Shown here in pieces: positions 26,316-35,199 of a stretch of DNA of 64,000 nucleotides. A program made the position numbers and the translations under genes. The notes beneath the pieces were generated by a model. It was not told the DNA's origin and searched no databases. It saw only the letters and a list, made by a program, of their open reading frames with translations. Position 1 is the first letter of the stretch. Every line of letters begins with the position of its first letter. This DNA is from Protaetiibacter intestinalis (GTDB lineage Bacteria > Actinomycetota > Actinomycetes > Actinomycetales > Microbacteriaceae), in contig NZ_CP032630.1 in the NCBI RefSeq assembly GCF_003627075.1, positions 1,240,001 through 1,304,000 on the forward strand. The letters run 5' to 3'.

Positions 26316-27959
26316 ATGACGCACCACCGCCGCAGCCGCAGACTCGTCGGAGTCGCCGCCGCCTTGACAGCCACCGCCCTCGCCATCACCGGCTGCACCG
26401 CCGGCGGAGGCGACACGGGCGACGGCGAGCAGACCCTCTACATCCTGAGCACCGACACGACGCTCGGATGGGACCCCGCCATCAACGTCAACTTCCCGAG
26501 CACCTGGGAGGGGCTGATCGCCCGCCGCCTCACCACGTGGAAGGTCACCGACAGCGGCGTCGAGGTCGTGCCCGACCTCGCGACCGACACCGGCACCGTC
26601 AGCGAAGACGGCCTCAGCTGGACCTACACCCTCAAGGACGGCATCGAGTTCGAGGACGGCACCCCGATCACCTCGGCCGACATCAAGTACGGCGTCGAGC
26701 GCACCTACTCGCCCGACCTCGCGGGCGGCCTGCACTACCACCAGAGCCTCATCCAGGGCGGCGACAGCTACGCCGGCCCGTTCGACGGCGCCGAGCTCGA
26801 CGGCATCGAGACGCCCGACGACAAGACGATCGTCTTCCACCTCACCACCTCCTACGGCGACTGGCCGTGGCTCGCGGCGATGAACGCCTTCGCGCCCGTG
26901 CCGGTGGGTGAGGGCACCGACCTGGCCGCCTACGACGAGCAGCCCATCGCATCCGGCCCCTACCGGATCGAGTCGAACGTGGCCGGCTCCGAGACGGTGT
27001 TCGTGCGCAACGAGCACTGGGACCAGTCGACCGACGAGGTGCGCACCGCCGGGCCCGACAAGATCGTCATCCGGCAGAGCCAGAACCCGTCGACGACCGC
27101 CCAGTCGCTCATCTCCGACACGGGCGACGCGAAGACCTCGATCAACGCCTACCCGCTGAGCGCGGCCGAGCTCGCCCTCGTGAACGCCGACCCGTCGGCG
27201 CAGGAGCGGCTCGTGACCTCCGACGGCGGGATGCTGTACTACGTGGCGCTCAACAACGACAGCCCGACCCTGTCGAACCCGCTCGTGCGCCAGGCCGTGC
27301 AGTACGCGACCGACCGGGCCGCCATCGTGCTCGCCCAGGGCGGCGACCAGGCCGCCGTCGCGGCGACCACCCTCATCCCGGGCGGCATCGCCGGCCACGA
27401 GGACTTCGACCTCTACCCGGAGGACGTCGACAAGGCCAAGGAGCTGCTCGCCGAGGCGGGCTACCCCGACGGCGTCACCCTCAACCTGTGGGTCGCCAAC
27501 GAGGACACCGCCGCAGCCGAGGCGCTGCAGCAGGGACTCGCCCGCGCGGACATCACCGTCAACATCAACCCCCTCGACATCGGGGTCATGTACGGTGACG
27601 CGATGGGCGGCAACCCCGACTACGACATGTTCCTGTCGTACTGGATCGGCGACTACCCGAGCGCCAACTCGTACATCAGCCTCATGTTCGACTCGGCCTA
27701 CATCGACGGCGGGTACAACCTGTCCCGCACGAACGACGCGGCCGTCGACGAGGCGATGCACGCGGCCATCGCGGAGACCGACCCCGACCAGGCGGCATCC
27801 GACTGGACGGCGATCGACAAGCAGATCATGGGCCTCGGCTCGATGCTGCCGCTCTACCTCACGCGCAACTCCTACCTCGGGGGCAGCGACGTGGAGCCGT
27901 TCACCATCCCCGGCTACCCGCCGTTCCCGGACTTCACCACGCTGAGTCTGGCCGGATGA
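26316..27959 (+). CDS. Peptide/nickel-type ABC transporter substrate-binding lipoprotein (SBP_bac_5)
   Basis: 547-residue extracytoplasmic receptor. The signal ends AITGC (Cys27), and the SBP_bac_5 fold is shown by YTLKDGIEFEDGTPITSADIKYGVERTYSP-type text, LSNPLVRQAVQYATDR and YWIGDYPSANSYI. It opens a five-gene operon with a fused ATPase, two permeases and an amidohydrolase, each overlapping the last by 1-4 nt. The amidohydrolase suggests an imported amide or short peptide rather than nickel. Confidence 0.93.
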   Translation: MTHHRRSRRLVGVAAALTATALAITGCTAGGGDTGDGEQTLYILSTDTTLGWDPAINVNFPSTWEGLIARRLTTWKVTDSGVEVVPDLATDTGTVSEDGLSWTYTLKDGIEFEDGTPITSADIKYGVERTYSPDLAGGLHYHQSLIQGGDSYAGPFDGAELDGIETPDDKTIVFHLTTSYGDWPWLAAMNAFAPVPVGEGTDLAAYDEQPIASGPYRIESNVAGSETVFVRNEHWDQSTDEVRTAGPDKIVIRQSQNPSTTAQSLISDTGDAKTSINAYPLSAAELALVNADPSAQERLVTSDGGMLYYVALNNDSPTLSNPLVRQAVQYATDRAAIVLAQGGDQAAVAATTLIPGGIAGHEDFDLYPEDVDKAKELLAEAGYPDGVTLNLWVANEDTAAAEALQQGLARADITVNINPLDIGVMYGDAMGGNPDYDMFLSYWIGDYPSANSYISLMFDSAYIDGGYNLSRTNDAAVDEAMHAAIAETDPDQAASDWTAIDKQIMGLGSMLPLYLTRNSYLGGSDVEPFTIPGYPPFPDFTTLSLAG

Positions 27960-29668
27960 CCCGGACGGATCGCGCCGAGACCGTCCTGGCGGTGAACGGA
28001 CTTCGCATCGAGTTCACCCGCCAGGCCGGTCCGGCCGATCCGGTTCCGCCCGCCGTCGACGGCATCTCGTTCGAGGTGCACCGCGGCCAGGTGCTCGCCC
28101 TCGTGGGCGAGTCCGGGTCCGGCAAGAGCGCGACGGCCATGTCGATCCTCGGGCTGCTGCCCGGCACCGCCCGGGTGTCCGGCAGCGTGCGGCTCGAGGG
28201 CCGCGAACTGCGCGGGGCGGATGCGGCAGAGCTGCGCCGGGTGCGCGGCGGCCGCATCGGCACGATCTTCCAGGAGCCGATGAGCGCCTTCACCCCCGCC
28301 TACCGCATCGGCTGGCAGGTGGCGGAGGCGATCCGCGCCCACCACCCGCGGATGCCGCGGGCCGAGGTGCGGGCGCGCACGCTCGAGCTGCTCGGCTCGG
28401 TCGGGTTGAGGGATCCCGACCGGGTCGGGCGTTCGTTCCCGCACGAGCTCTCGGGCGGCCAGCTGCAGCGCGCGATGATCGCGATGGCGATCTCGTGCGA
28501 CCCCGTCGTGCTCATCGCCGACGAGCCGACGACCGCGCTCGACGTGACCGTGCAGGCCGGCATCCTCGAACTGCTGCGGGGGCTGCGCACGACGCACGGC
28601 ACCGCGATCCTGCTCATCACGCACGACATGGGCGTGGTGGCCGACCTCGCCGACGACGTGGTCGTCATGCGGCAGGGCAAGGTGGTCGAGACCGGCTCGG
28701 TCGAGTCGGTGTTCGCCGCACCCGCCGAGGACTACACGCGCGAGCTGCTCGCCGCCGTGCCGAGCCTGTCGAGTCTGCAGACGGCCCCCCGGATGCCGTC
28801 GGCGGAGGCCGTGCCGGGCGACGCCGCGCTCGCGGCGGAGGCGCGCGACGCCGTCATCGCCTACGGCCGGGCCGGACTGCGCGGCGGGGGTGTGGTCGCC
28901 GTGGAGGGCGCCTCGTTCCGCATCGCGCGGGGCAAGACCTTCGGACTCGTCGGCGAGTCGGGCTCCGGCAAGTCGACCCTCGGCCGGGCGTTCGCGGGCC
29001 TGCTGCCGCTGCGCTCCGGCTCCATCGAGGTCGCCGGCGTCGACCTCGCGACCGCCCCGTCGGCGCGGATGCGCAGCCTCCGCAGCACGCTCGGCTACGT
29101 CTTCCAGGACCCGGCATCCTCGCTCAACCCGCGCTCGCTCGTGGGCGACGCCATCACCGAGCCGCTGCGACTGCACACCCGCGCGCCCGAGCGGGAGCGT
29201 CGGCGGCGCGCCGCCGAGCTCATCGACGCCGTGCGGCTGCCGGCCTCCACGATCGACCGCTTCCCGCACGAGCTGTCGGGCGGCCAACGCCAGCGCGTCG
29301 CGATCGCGCGGGCGATCGCCCTCGAGCCCACCCTGCTCATCGCCGACGAGCCCACGAGCGCCCTCGACGTCTCGGTGCAGGCGCGGGTGCTCGAACTGCT
29401 CGCCGAGCTGCAGCGCGAGCTCGGCTTCGCGTGCCTCTTCATCAGCCACGACCTCGCGGTCGTGCAGGAGCTCGCCGACGAGGTCGCCGTGATGCGGCTC
29501 GGGCGCATCGTCGAGCAGGGGCCCGCCGGCCGGGTGCTCGCCGCCCCCGAGAACGCCTACACCCGCCGGCTGCTCGCCGCGGCCCCCGTCGCCGACCCGG
29601 CGGCGCAGCGGCAGCGGCGCGAGCTGTGGCTCGCCCTCGACGCCGACGACCCCGAGGCGGCCGCATGA
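27956..29668 (+). CDS. Peptide ABC transporter ATPase, fused DppD-DppF
   Basis: 570 residues with two complete nucleotide-binding domains in one chain. Domain 1 has GESGSGKSATAM, LSGGQLQRAMIA and LIADEPTTALDVTVQ; domain 2 (from about residue 300) has GESGSGKSTLGR, LSGGQRQRVAIA and LIADEPTSALDVSVQ. Both carry the oppDF C-terminal extension (AAPAEDYTRELLAAVPSL; AAPENAYTRRLLAAAP). The fusion replaces the usual separate DppD and DppF. ATGA overlaps on both sides couple it to its neighbours. Confidence 0.94.
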   Translation: MTRTDRAETVLAVNGLRIEFTRQAGPADPVPPAVDGISFEVHRGQVLALVGESGSGKSATAMSILGLLPGTARVSGSVRLEGRELRGADAAELRRVRGGRIGTIFQEPMSAFTPAYRIGWQVAEAIRAHHPRMPRAEVRARTLELLGSVGLRDPDRVGRSFPHELSGGQLQRAMIAMAISCDPVVLIADEPTTALDVTVQAGILELLRGLRTTHGTAILLITHDMGVVADLADDVVVMRQGKVVETGSVESVFAAPAEDYTRELLAAVPSLSSLQTAPRMPSAEAVPGDAALAAEARDAVIAYGRAGLRGGGVVAVEGASFRIARGKTFGLVGESGSGKSTLGRAFAGLLPLRSGSIEVAGVDLATAPSARMRSLRSTLGYVFQDPASSLNPRSLVGDAITEPLRLHTRAPERERRRRAAELIDAVRLPASTIDRFPHELSGGQRQRVAIARAIALEPTLLIADEPTSALDVSVQARVLELLAELQRELGFACLFISHDLAVVQELADEVAVMRLGRIVEQGPAGRVLAAPENAYTRRLLAAAPVADPAAQRQRRELWLALDADDPEAAA

Positions 29669-30603
29669 CCGCCACGACCGCCGGCCGCGACGACCTCGCC
29701 GTCTCGGCCCGCAAGACCGGATTCCGCACCCTCGTCGGCAAGCTCGCCCGCGATCCGTTCGCCGTGGCATCCGCCGTCACGATCGCCGTCTTCCTGCTCG
29801 CCGCGATCCTCGCCGACCCGATCACCGCGATCACCGGCAACGACCCCTTCACCTACCACCAGGACCTGCTCGACGGGCAGGGGCAGCCGCTCGGCTGGGG
29901 CGGCGGCATCAGCGCCGACCACTGGTTCGGCGTCGAGCCGCTCACCGGCCGCGACCTGTTCTCGATCGTCGTGTACGGCGCCCGCACCTCGCTCTTCATC
30001 GGCATCTCGGCGACGCTGCTCTCGGTGCTCATCGGCACGATCGTCGGCATCACCTCCGGCTACTTCGGCGGCTGGTACGACCGGATCATGAGCCGCATCG
30101 TCGACGTCATGTTCGGCTTCCCGGTGCTCGTCTTCCTCATCGCGCTCATGGCGATCATCCCCGCCGACCTGCCGCGGCCCCCGTTCATCGTGCTCGTCAT
30201 CGGCCTGTTCGGCTGGCCCGGGATCTCGCGCATCGTGCGCGGGCAGGCGCTCGCGCTGCGCGAGCGCAACTTCGTCGTCGCCTCGAAGGCGATGGGCGCG
30301 CGCTCCGGGCGCATCGTGCTCGGCCAGGTGCTGCCGAACGTGGGCGCGACGATCATCGTCGTCACCTCGCTCATCATCCCCGGGATGATCGCGGCCGAGG
30401 CGGCGCTGTCGTTCCTCGGCGTCGGGGTGACCCCGCCGACGCCGTCATGGGGCCGCACGATCGGCGACGCGATCCTGTGGGTGCGCACGAGCCCCATGTA
30501 CCTCGTCTTCCCGGGCGCCGCCCTGTTCCTCGTGACCCTCGCGTTCAACGTGTTCGGCGACAGCCTGCGCGACGCCCTCGACCCGCGGACGGCCCGCCGA
30601 TGA
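29665..30603 (+). CDS. Peptide ABC transporter permease, DppC type
   Basis: 312 residues; an N-terminal cytoplasmic tail and first helix (DPFAVASAVTIAVFLLAAILA), a ~65-residue periplasmic loop ending WFGVEPLTGRDLFSIVVYGARTSL, and five core helices. The EAA coupling motif is ASKAMGARSGRIVLGQVLPN, and the C-terminus (NVFGDSLRDALDPR) is the DppC signature. It pairs with the DppB-type subunit encoded next. Confidence 0.93.
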   Translation: MTATTAGRDDLAVSARKTGFRTLVGKLARDPFAVASAVTIAVFLLAAILADPITAITGNDPFTYHQDLLDGQGQPLGWGGGISADHWFGVEPLTGRDLFSIVVYGARTSLFIGISATLLSVLIGTIVGITSGYFGGWYDRIMSRIVDVMFGFPVLVFLIALMAIIPADLPRPPFIVLVIGLFGWPGISRIVRGQALALRERNFVVASKAMGARSGRIVLGQVLPNVGATIIVVTSLIIPGMIAAEAALSFLGVGVTPPTPSWGRTIGDAILWVRTSPMYLVFPGAALFLVTLAFNVFGDSLRDALDPRTARR

Positions 30604-31592
30604 CCCTGTTGCGCTACCTCTCCTTCCGTCTGCTCGGCATCGTCGTCGTGCTGTTCGTGATCGCCGTCGTGACCTTCGCCCTGTTCTACCTGCTGCCCTC
30701 CGACCCGGCGCGGCTCGCCTGCGGGCGGCCGTGCACCGAGGCGAACCTTGCGAAGGTGCGCGAGTACATGGGCGTCGACCAGCCCTGGTTCGTGCAGCTC
30801 GGCGAGTTCCTGCGCGGCATCCTGTTCGGCCGCACCTTCGGCTCGACCGTCACGATCGACTGCGACGCCCCGTGCTTCGGCTACTCGTTCCTGCGGAACG
30901 CGACCGTCACCGAGCTCATCTCGGACCGCTTCCCGGCGACCGCCTCGATCGCCCTCGGCGCCGCCATCCTGTTCCTCGTGACGGGCGTGATCGGCGGGCT
31001 CATCGCCTCGCTGCGCCGCAACAGCGTCGTCGACCGCGGCATCATGACCTTCTCGATCGCGGGCGTCTCGACCCCCGTGTACCTCGCCGGCATCCTCGTG
31101 ATCCTGATCTTCGGCTTCACGCTGCGCTGGCTGCCGACCTCCGGCTACGTGCCCTTCGAGGACTCGCCCGTCGAGTGGCTCACCCACCTGATCCTGCCGT
31201 GGGTGTCGGTCGCCTTCGTCTCGGCGGCCGTCTACGCGCGGCTCACCCGCAGCGAGATGCTCGAGGTGATGGGGCTCGACTACATCCGCACGGCCCGCGC
31301 GAAGGGGCTCGCTGAGGCGCGCGTCATCGGCCGGCACGGCCTGCGCACGGCGCTGCTGCCGGTGGTGACCGTGTTCGGCCTCGACCTCGGCGTGCTGCTC
31401 GGCGGCGCGGTCATCACGGAGCGGGTGTTCGCGATCCCGGGGATCGGCTCGCTGCTCATCGAGGCGGTGGGGGCGGTCGACGTGCAGCTCATCGTCGGGC
31501 TCACGCTCTTCGCGGCGTTCCTCGTGGTGACGCTCAACCTGCTCATCGACCTCGTCTACGGCATCCTCGACCCCCGCGTGCGGGTGGGCTGA
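30600..31592 (+). CDS. Peptide ABC transporter permease, DppB type
   Basis: 330 residues. YLSFRLLGIVVVLFVIAVVTFALFYLLPSDP is the typical DppB first helix, IRTARAKGLAEARVIGRHGLRTALLPV the coupling loop and VYGILDPRVRVG the C-terminus. The periplasmic loop between helices 1 and 2 contains four cysteines (ACGRPC, DCDAPC), which is unusual for the family and could form disulfides. The order permease C before permease B is the reverse of E. coli dppBC. Confidence 0.92.
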   Translation: MTLLRYLSFRLLGIVVVLFVIAVVTFALFYLLPSDPARLACGRPCTEANLAKVREYMGVDQPWFVQLGEFLRGILFGRTFGSTVTIDCDAPCFGYSFLRNATVTELISDRFPATASIALGAAILFLVTGVIGGLIASLRRNSVVDRGIMTFSIAGVSTPVYLAGILVILIFGFTLRWLPTSGYVPFEDSPVEWLTHLILPWVSVAFVSAAVYARLTRSEMLEVMGLDYIRTARAKGLAEARVIGRHGLRTALLPVVTVFGLDLGVLLGGAVITERVFAIPGIGSLLIEAVGAVDVQLIVGLTLFAAFLVVTLNLLIDLVYGILDPRVRVG

Positions 31593-33163
31593 TGCTCGTC
31601 ACGAACGCGACGGTCGTCACGGGCGAGGGTGCGCTCGCCTCCGCGTTCCGGGTGGAGGACGGGCTCGTCACCTGGGTGGGCGAGGCCGCGGATGCCCCGG
31701 ATGCGGTGGGCGAGGAGGTCGTCGACCTCGGCGGGCGCACGGTGCTGCCGGGCCTGCTCGACCTGCACACGCATCCGGCGCTGATGGCCGAGGCGGCGGA
31801 CGCCGCCGACTGCCTGCCGCCCGCCGTCACCTCGCTCGCGGGGCTCGTGGAGGTGCTTCGGGCGCACGCCGCGGCGCGGCCCGACGACGCCTGGATCGTG
31901 GGGCGCGGCTACGACGACTCGCGGTTCCCGGAGGGGCGCTCGCCGAACGCGGCCGACCTCGACGCGGTCTCGACCGAGCGGCCGATCATCGTGTGGCGCT
32001 GCGACGCGCACTCGGCCGTGTGCAACACGCGGGCGCTCGACGTCGCCGGCATCACGGCCGCGACGCCCGACCCGCCCGGCGCGCGCTTCGAGCGCGACGC
32101 CGACGGGAACCCGACCGGGGTGCTCACCGAGCTCGCGGCCGTCGCCGCGGTCGCCGACCGCCGCCCCGAGCCCGACCACGCCGAGCTCGTGCGGCGCGTC
32201 GTCTCGCTCGATGCGCACTTCCTCTCGCACGGCATCGTCGGGGTGTGCGACCTGTTCTCCGGTGTCATCCCCGAGCCGCTGCGGGTGTTCCGCGACGCAT
32301 CCGCCGCCGGGTTCCGGCCGCGCGTCGCCCTCTACCCCGGGTGGGTGCACGGCGTGCCCGAGACGCTCACCGACGACGACCGCACCGGCCGGGTGCGGAT
32401 CGCGGGGGTCAAGATCCTCATGGACGGCGCGTTCTCGAACCGCACCGCCTGGGTGCGCGAGCCGTACCCCGACTCGGACGGGTGCGGCATCCAGATGACC
32501 TCCGACGCGGAGGCGCTCGCCGCGGGCGCGTGGGCGCGCCGCAACGGCGTGCAGCTCGCCGTCCACGCGATGGGCGACCGGGCGCTCGAGCGGGTGCTCG
32601 AGCTGTTCGGCGATCAGGAGCCGTGGCTCGACGCGGTGCCCTCGGTGCGGCTCGAGCACGTGACGCTCGTGCCGGAGGAGCTGCTGCGGCGGCTCGAGGG
32701 GGCGCGGATGCGGTTCGGCGTCGCGACGCACACGGTGTTCCTGTTCGCCGAGTACGAGGCCTACAAGCAGAACCTGCCCGACGTCTCCGACGGGCGCGCC
32801 TACCCGCTGCGCACCCTGTACGGCAGCTCGCTGCCGCTCGCGCTCTCCTCCGACCGGCCGGCGACCGCGTGGAGCGACGCCGACGACGTGTTCCTCTCGG
32901 TGCAGGCGGCGGTCGACCGGCGGGCCGCCGACGGCACGGACGTGGGCGCCTCCGCCGCGATCACGGTCGCGCAGGCGCTCGAGCTCTACGCCTCGCGCGC
33001 CGCCCGGCTGGCACCCCTCGGCACCCCCGCCGCGCTCGTGCCGGGCGCCCCCGCCGACTTCGTCGTGCTCGACGCCCCCGTGCTCACGGTGCCCACCGCC
33101 GACATCGCCCGCACCCGCGTCGCCGAGACCTGGCTCGCCGGCGAGCGCGTCTGGGCGCGCTGA
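31592..33163 (+). CDS. Amidohydrolase family protein (YtcJ/DUF1081-like), copy 1
   Basis: 523-residue metal-dependent hydrolase of the N-substituted formamide deformylase/YtcJ group: LPGLLDLHTHPALM (metal HxH), GVKILMDGAFSNRTAW, LAVHAMGDRALERVLELF, RLEHVTLVPEELL and the C-terminal VPGAPADFVVLDAP. Last gene of the peptide-type importer operon (TGATG overlap), so it probably hydrolyses the imported compound in the cytoplasm. A relative of the same group is encoded convergently at 33569; between them lie three large inverted repeats. Confidence 0.88.
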   Translation: MLVTNATVVTGEGALASAFRVEDGLVTWVGEAADAPDAVGEEVVDLGGRTVLPGLLDLHTHPALMAEAADAADCLPPAVTSLAGLVEVLRAHAAARPDDAWIVGRGYDDSRFPEGRSPNAADLDAVSTERPIIVWRCDAHSAVCNTRALDVAGITAATPDPPGARFERDADGNPTGVLTELAAVAAVADRRPEPDHAELVRRVVSLDAHFLSHGIVGVCDLFSGVIPEPLRVFRDASAAGFRPRVALYPGWVHGVPETLTDDDRTGRVRIAGVKILMDGAFSNRTAWVREPYPDSDGCGIQMTSDAEALAAGAWARRNGVQLAVHAMGDRALERVLELFGDQEPWLDAVPSVRLEHVTLVPEELLRRLEGARMRFGVATHTVFLFAEYEAYKQNLPDVSDGRAYPLRTLYGSSLPLALSSDRPATAWSDADDVFLSVQAAVDRRAADGTDVGASAAITVAQALELYASRAARLAPLGTPAALVPGAPADFVVLDAPVLTVPTADIARTRVAETWLAGERVWAR

Positions 33164-33186
33164 CACCCGCCCTCCCGCATCCGCCC

Positions 33187-33278
33187 CACTCCAGAAATGC
33201 AGGAGATTCGCGCCCCGCGCGCATCCCTCCCCCCGACTTCCGGGCCGCCGACCCCACATCTCCTGCATTTCTGGAGTG
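33187..33278. repeat. Inverted repeat element A (AGAAATGCAGGAG family)
   Basis: Perfect 21-bp arms at 33187-33207 and 33258-33278 (5' arm begins CACTCCAGAAATGCAGGAG), spacer 50 nt. The A-rich part of the 5' arm and T-rich part of the 3' arm would let it act as a terminator in both directions. First of three related elements between convergent amidohydrolase genes. Confidence 0.85.
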
Positions 33279-33298
33279 CGTCGTCTCGGGGGTCGAAC

Positions 33299-33378
33299 AG
33301 AAATGCAGGAGATTCGCCTCGAGGAGCCCGCAGGGTTGCGGGATGCCGGCAGCGCCGGATGAGATCTCCTGCATTTCT
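33299..33378. repeat. Inverted repeat element B (AGAAATGCAGGAG family)
   Basis: Perfect 15-bp arms AGAAATGCAGGAGAT at 33299-33313 and its complement at 33364-33378, spacer 50 nt, the same as element A. The outer CACTCC part present in A and C is missing. Confidence 0.82.
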
Positions 33379-33453
33379 CGCGGGTGGTGACCGGGTTCGC
33401 TGAGGTGCTCGCGCCGCCCCCGTCGCGTCGGTCGCGTACCGCAGCATCCGCCT

Positions 33454-33545
33454 CACTCCAGAAATGCAGGAGATTCTGCGGCGGCGTGCACTACTTCGGC
33501 CGGATTCCGGGGCGCGGCGGCCGCAGCTCCTGCATTTCTGGAGTG
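33454..33545. repeat. Inverted repeat element C (AGAAATGCAGGAG family)
   Basis: Perfect 19-bp arms CACTCCAGAAATGCAGGAG (33454-33472) and complement (33527-33545), spacer 54 nt. With A and B it gives six copies of the motif in 360 bp. The 405-bp gap 33164-33568 holds no reading frame that looks like a gene. Confidence 0.84.
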
Positions 33546-33568
33546 CCCGAGTGGGCGGGCGGCGGGGC

Positions 33569-35059
33569 TCAGAGGGCGCGGTGGGTGAAGCGGCCGGCGA
33601 GCCAGGTCGCGGCGACCGGCATCGTGCGCAGGGCATCGGGGTCGAGGGTCGCGGGGTCGAGGTCGACCGCCACGAGGTCGGCGGGGTCGCCCACGGCGAC
33701 GGTCGCGCGGCCGCGGGTGGAGGCGGCGAGCGCCACCTCGAACGGGATGCGCTGCTCCGGATGCCAGGGCGCGCGGTCGCCGCGGCGGCGCGCGACGGCG
33801 GCCGACATCGAGATCCACGGGTCGAGCGGCGCGACGGGCGCGTCCGAGCCGAGGCGCAGTTCGGCGCCCGCGGCGTGCAGCGAGCCGAAGGCGAAGGCGC
33901 GGTCGGTGCGGCCCGCCCAGTGGTGGTCGGCGACGTCGCGGTCGTCCATGGCGTGCTCGGGCTGCACGCTCGCGACCACGCCGAGCGCGGCGAAGCGCGG
34001 GAAGTCGCGTTCGGCCACGAGCTGGGCGTGCTCGATGCGGCCCGCCATGCCGAGCTCGGCGAAGGCGTCGAGCGCCTCGCTGTTCGCCCGGTCGCCGATC
34101 GCGTGCACGGCCGCCGAGATGCCGTGGTCACGCGCCCGTCGCAGCAGCTCGCGCAGCTCGGAGGGGGCGGTCGTGATGACGCCGCAGGCGTGCTCGGCGT
34201 GCGGGTCGAGGTCGGGATACGGCTCCCAGCACCAGGCCGTGCGGGTGTTGAGCGAGCCGTCGACGACGATCTTGAGCGGCCCCATGCGCACGAGGCCCGC
34301 GGGGTCGAGTGCGTCGCCCGTGCGGTGCCCCGCGGCGATCGCCGCCTCGAGCCGGTCGGGCCAGACGGCGGCCTCGACGCGCAGCTGCTCCACGCCCGCC
34401 GCGACGCGGGCCGGCCACTCGGCGATGTTGTCGGCGTGCTCGAGCTCGACGACCCCCACGACCCCGCGCCGGGCGGCATCCTCGGCGGCCTCGCGGTAGG
34501 CCGAGGCGGGCAGCGTGCTCGAACTCTCGAGCCGGGCGGAGGCGGCGATCCACGGGCCCTCGCGCACGAGGCCCGAGGCATCCGGGGCGAGCCCCAGCAT
34601 CCGGGCGCCCGCGGTGTTGAGCCACGCGCAGTGCAGGTCGCCGCTCACGAGCGCGACGGGCACCCGCGGCGCGACGAGGTCGATCGCGGCGAGGCTCGGC
34701 GCCTCGGTCCACAACCCGTCGCGGAAGCCGTATCCGACGAGCAGCTCGTCGGGCGCGGCCTCCCCGCGTCGCGCGAGCTCCGCGCCCAGCCGCTCGAGCA
34801 CCTCGCGGGGGCTCGCGGTGTCGGCGAGGTCGAAGCGGCGGCGACGGATGACGTGCTGGGTGAGGTGCACGTGCTCGTCCCACAGCCCCGGCAGCAGCAG
34901 GCGTCCCCCGAGCTCGACCGGCTCGGCGCCCGCCGTCTCGGCGCGGTCGCGCGGGTCGACGGCGGCGATCCGCCCGTCGCGCAGCAGCACCGCGTGCTCG
35001 CCCTCGGCCCCGGGAAGTCGCGCCCCGCGCAGCAGCAGCGGCGGCGCGGCGGTGGTCAC
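33569..35059 (-). CDS. Amidohydrolase family protein (YtcJ-like), copy 2
   Basis: 496 residues; LPGLWDEHVHLTQHV (metal HxH), GPLKIVVDGSLNTRTAWCWE, HAIGDRANSEALDAFAEL, RIEHAQLVAERDF and LGSDAPVAPLDPW mark the same family as the protein at 31592. The GTG start is 6 nt after a TAGGGT box, so the mRNA is leaderless. It is divergent from the GAF-PucR gene at 35200, with the clearest shared operator in between, which makes it a likely direct target of that regulator. Confidence 0.87.
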   Translation of the reverse strand: MTTAAPPLLLRGARLPGAEGEHAVLLRDGRIAAVDPRDRAETAGAEPVELGGRLLLPGLWDEHVHLTQHVIRRRRFDLADTASPREVLERLGAELARRGEAAPDELLVGYGFRDGLWTEAPSLAAIDLVAPRVPVALVSGDLHCAWLNTAGARMLGLAPDASGLVREGPWIAASARLESSSTLPASAYREAAEDAARRGVVGVVELEHADNIAEWPARVAAGVEQLRVEAAVWPDRLEAAIAAGHRTGDALDPAGLVRMGPLKIVVDGSLNTRTAWCWEPYPDLDPHAEHACGVITTAPSELRELLRRARDHGISAAVHAIGDRANSEALDAFAELGMAGRIEHAQLVAERDFPRFAALGVVASVQPEHAMDDRDVADHHWAGRTDRAFAFGSLHAAGAELRLGSDAPVAPLDPWISMSAAVARRRGDRAPWHPEQRIPFEVALAASTRGRATVAVGDPADLVAVDLDPATLDPDALRTMPVAATWLAGRFTHRAL

Positions 35060-35065
35060 CCTGTC

Positions 35066-35111
35066 ACCCTACGCAGCCGCCCCGACGCAGGAGTATGTGA
35101 CATACCGCCAC
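35066..35111 (-). promoter_or_regulatory. Shared-element promoter of amidohydrolase 2 (divergent from GAF-PucR copy 2)
   Basis: Minus strand: GTGGCGGTATGTCACATAC (35111-35093) ends 21 nt upstream of TAGGGT (35071-35066), which is 6 nt from the GTG. The same DNA contains the dyad GTATG-N3-CATAC and, with 35120-35126, GAGTATG/CATACTC. On the plus strand CATGTGAAATCCGCCCTGC (35126-35144) lies 20 nt before GAGACT (35165-35170), a weaker candidate for the regulator's own promoter. Confidence 0.6.
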
Positions 35112-35199
35112 CTCCGCGGCATACTCATGTGAAATCCGCCCTGCCCGGACCGCGGCCCGCCCGCGAGACTGGGAGGGCCGGCGGACGACGGAGGACCCG

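Noticed and set aside
33164..33568. CRISPR-like array because of repeated 15-21 bp motifs with constant ~50-nt spacers
   Set aside because: The repeats alternate in orientation as hairpin arms, number only six, and no cas gene is near.
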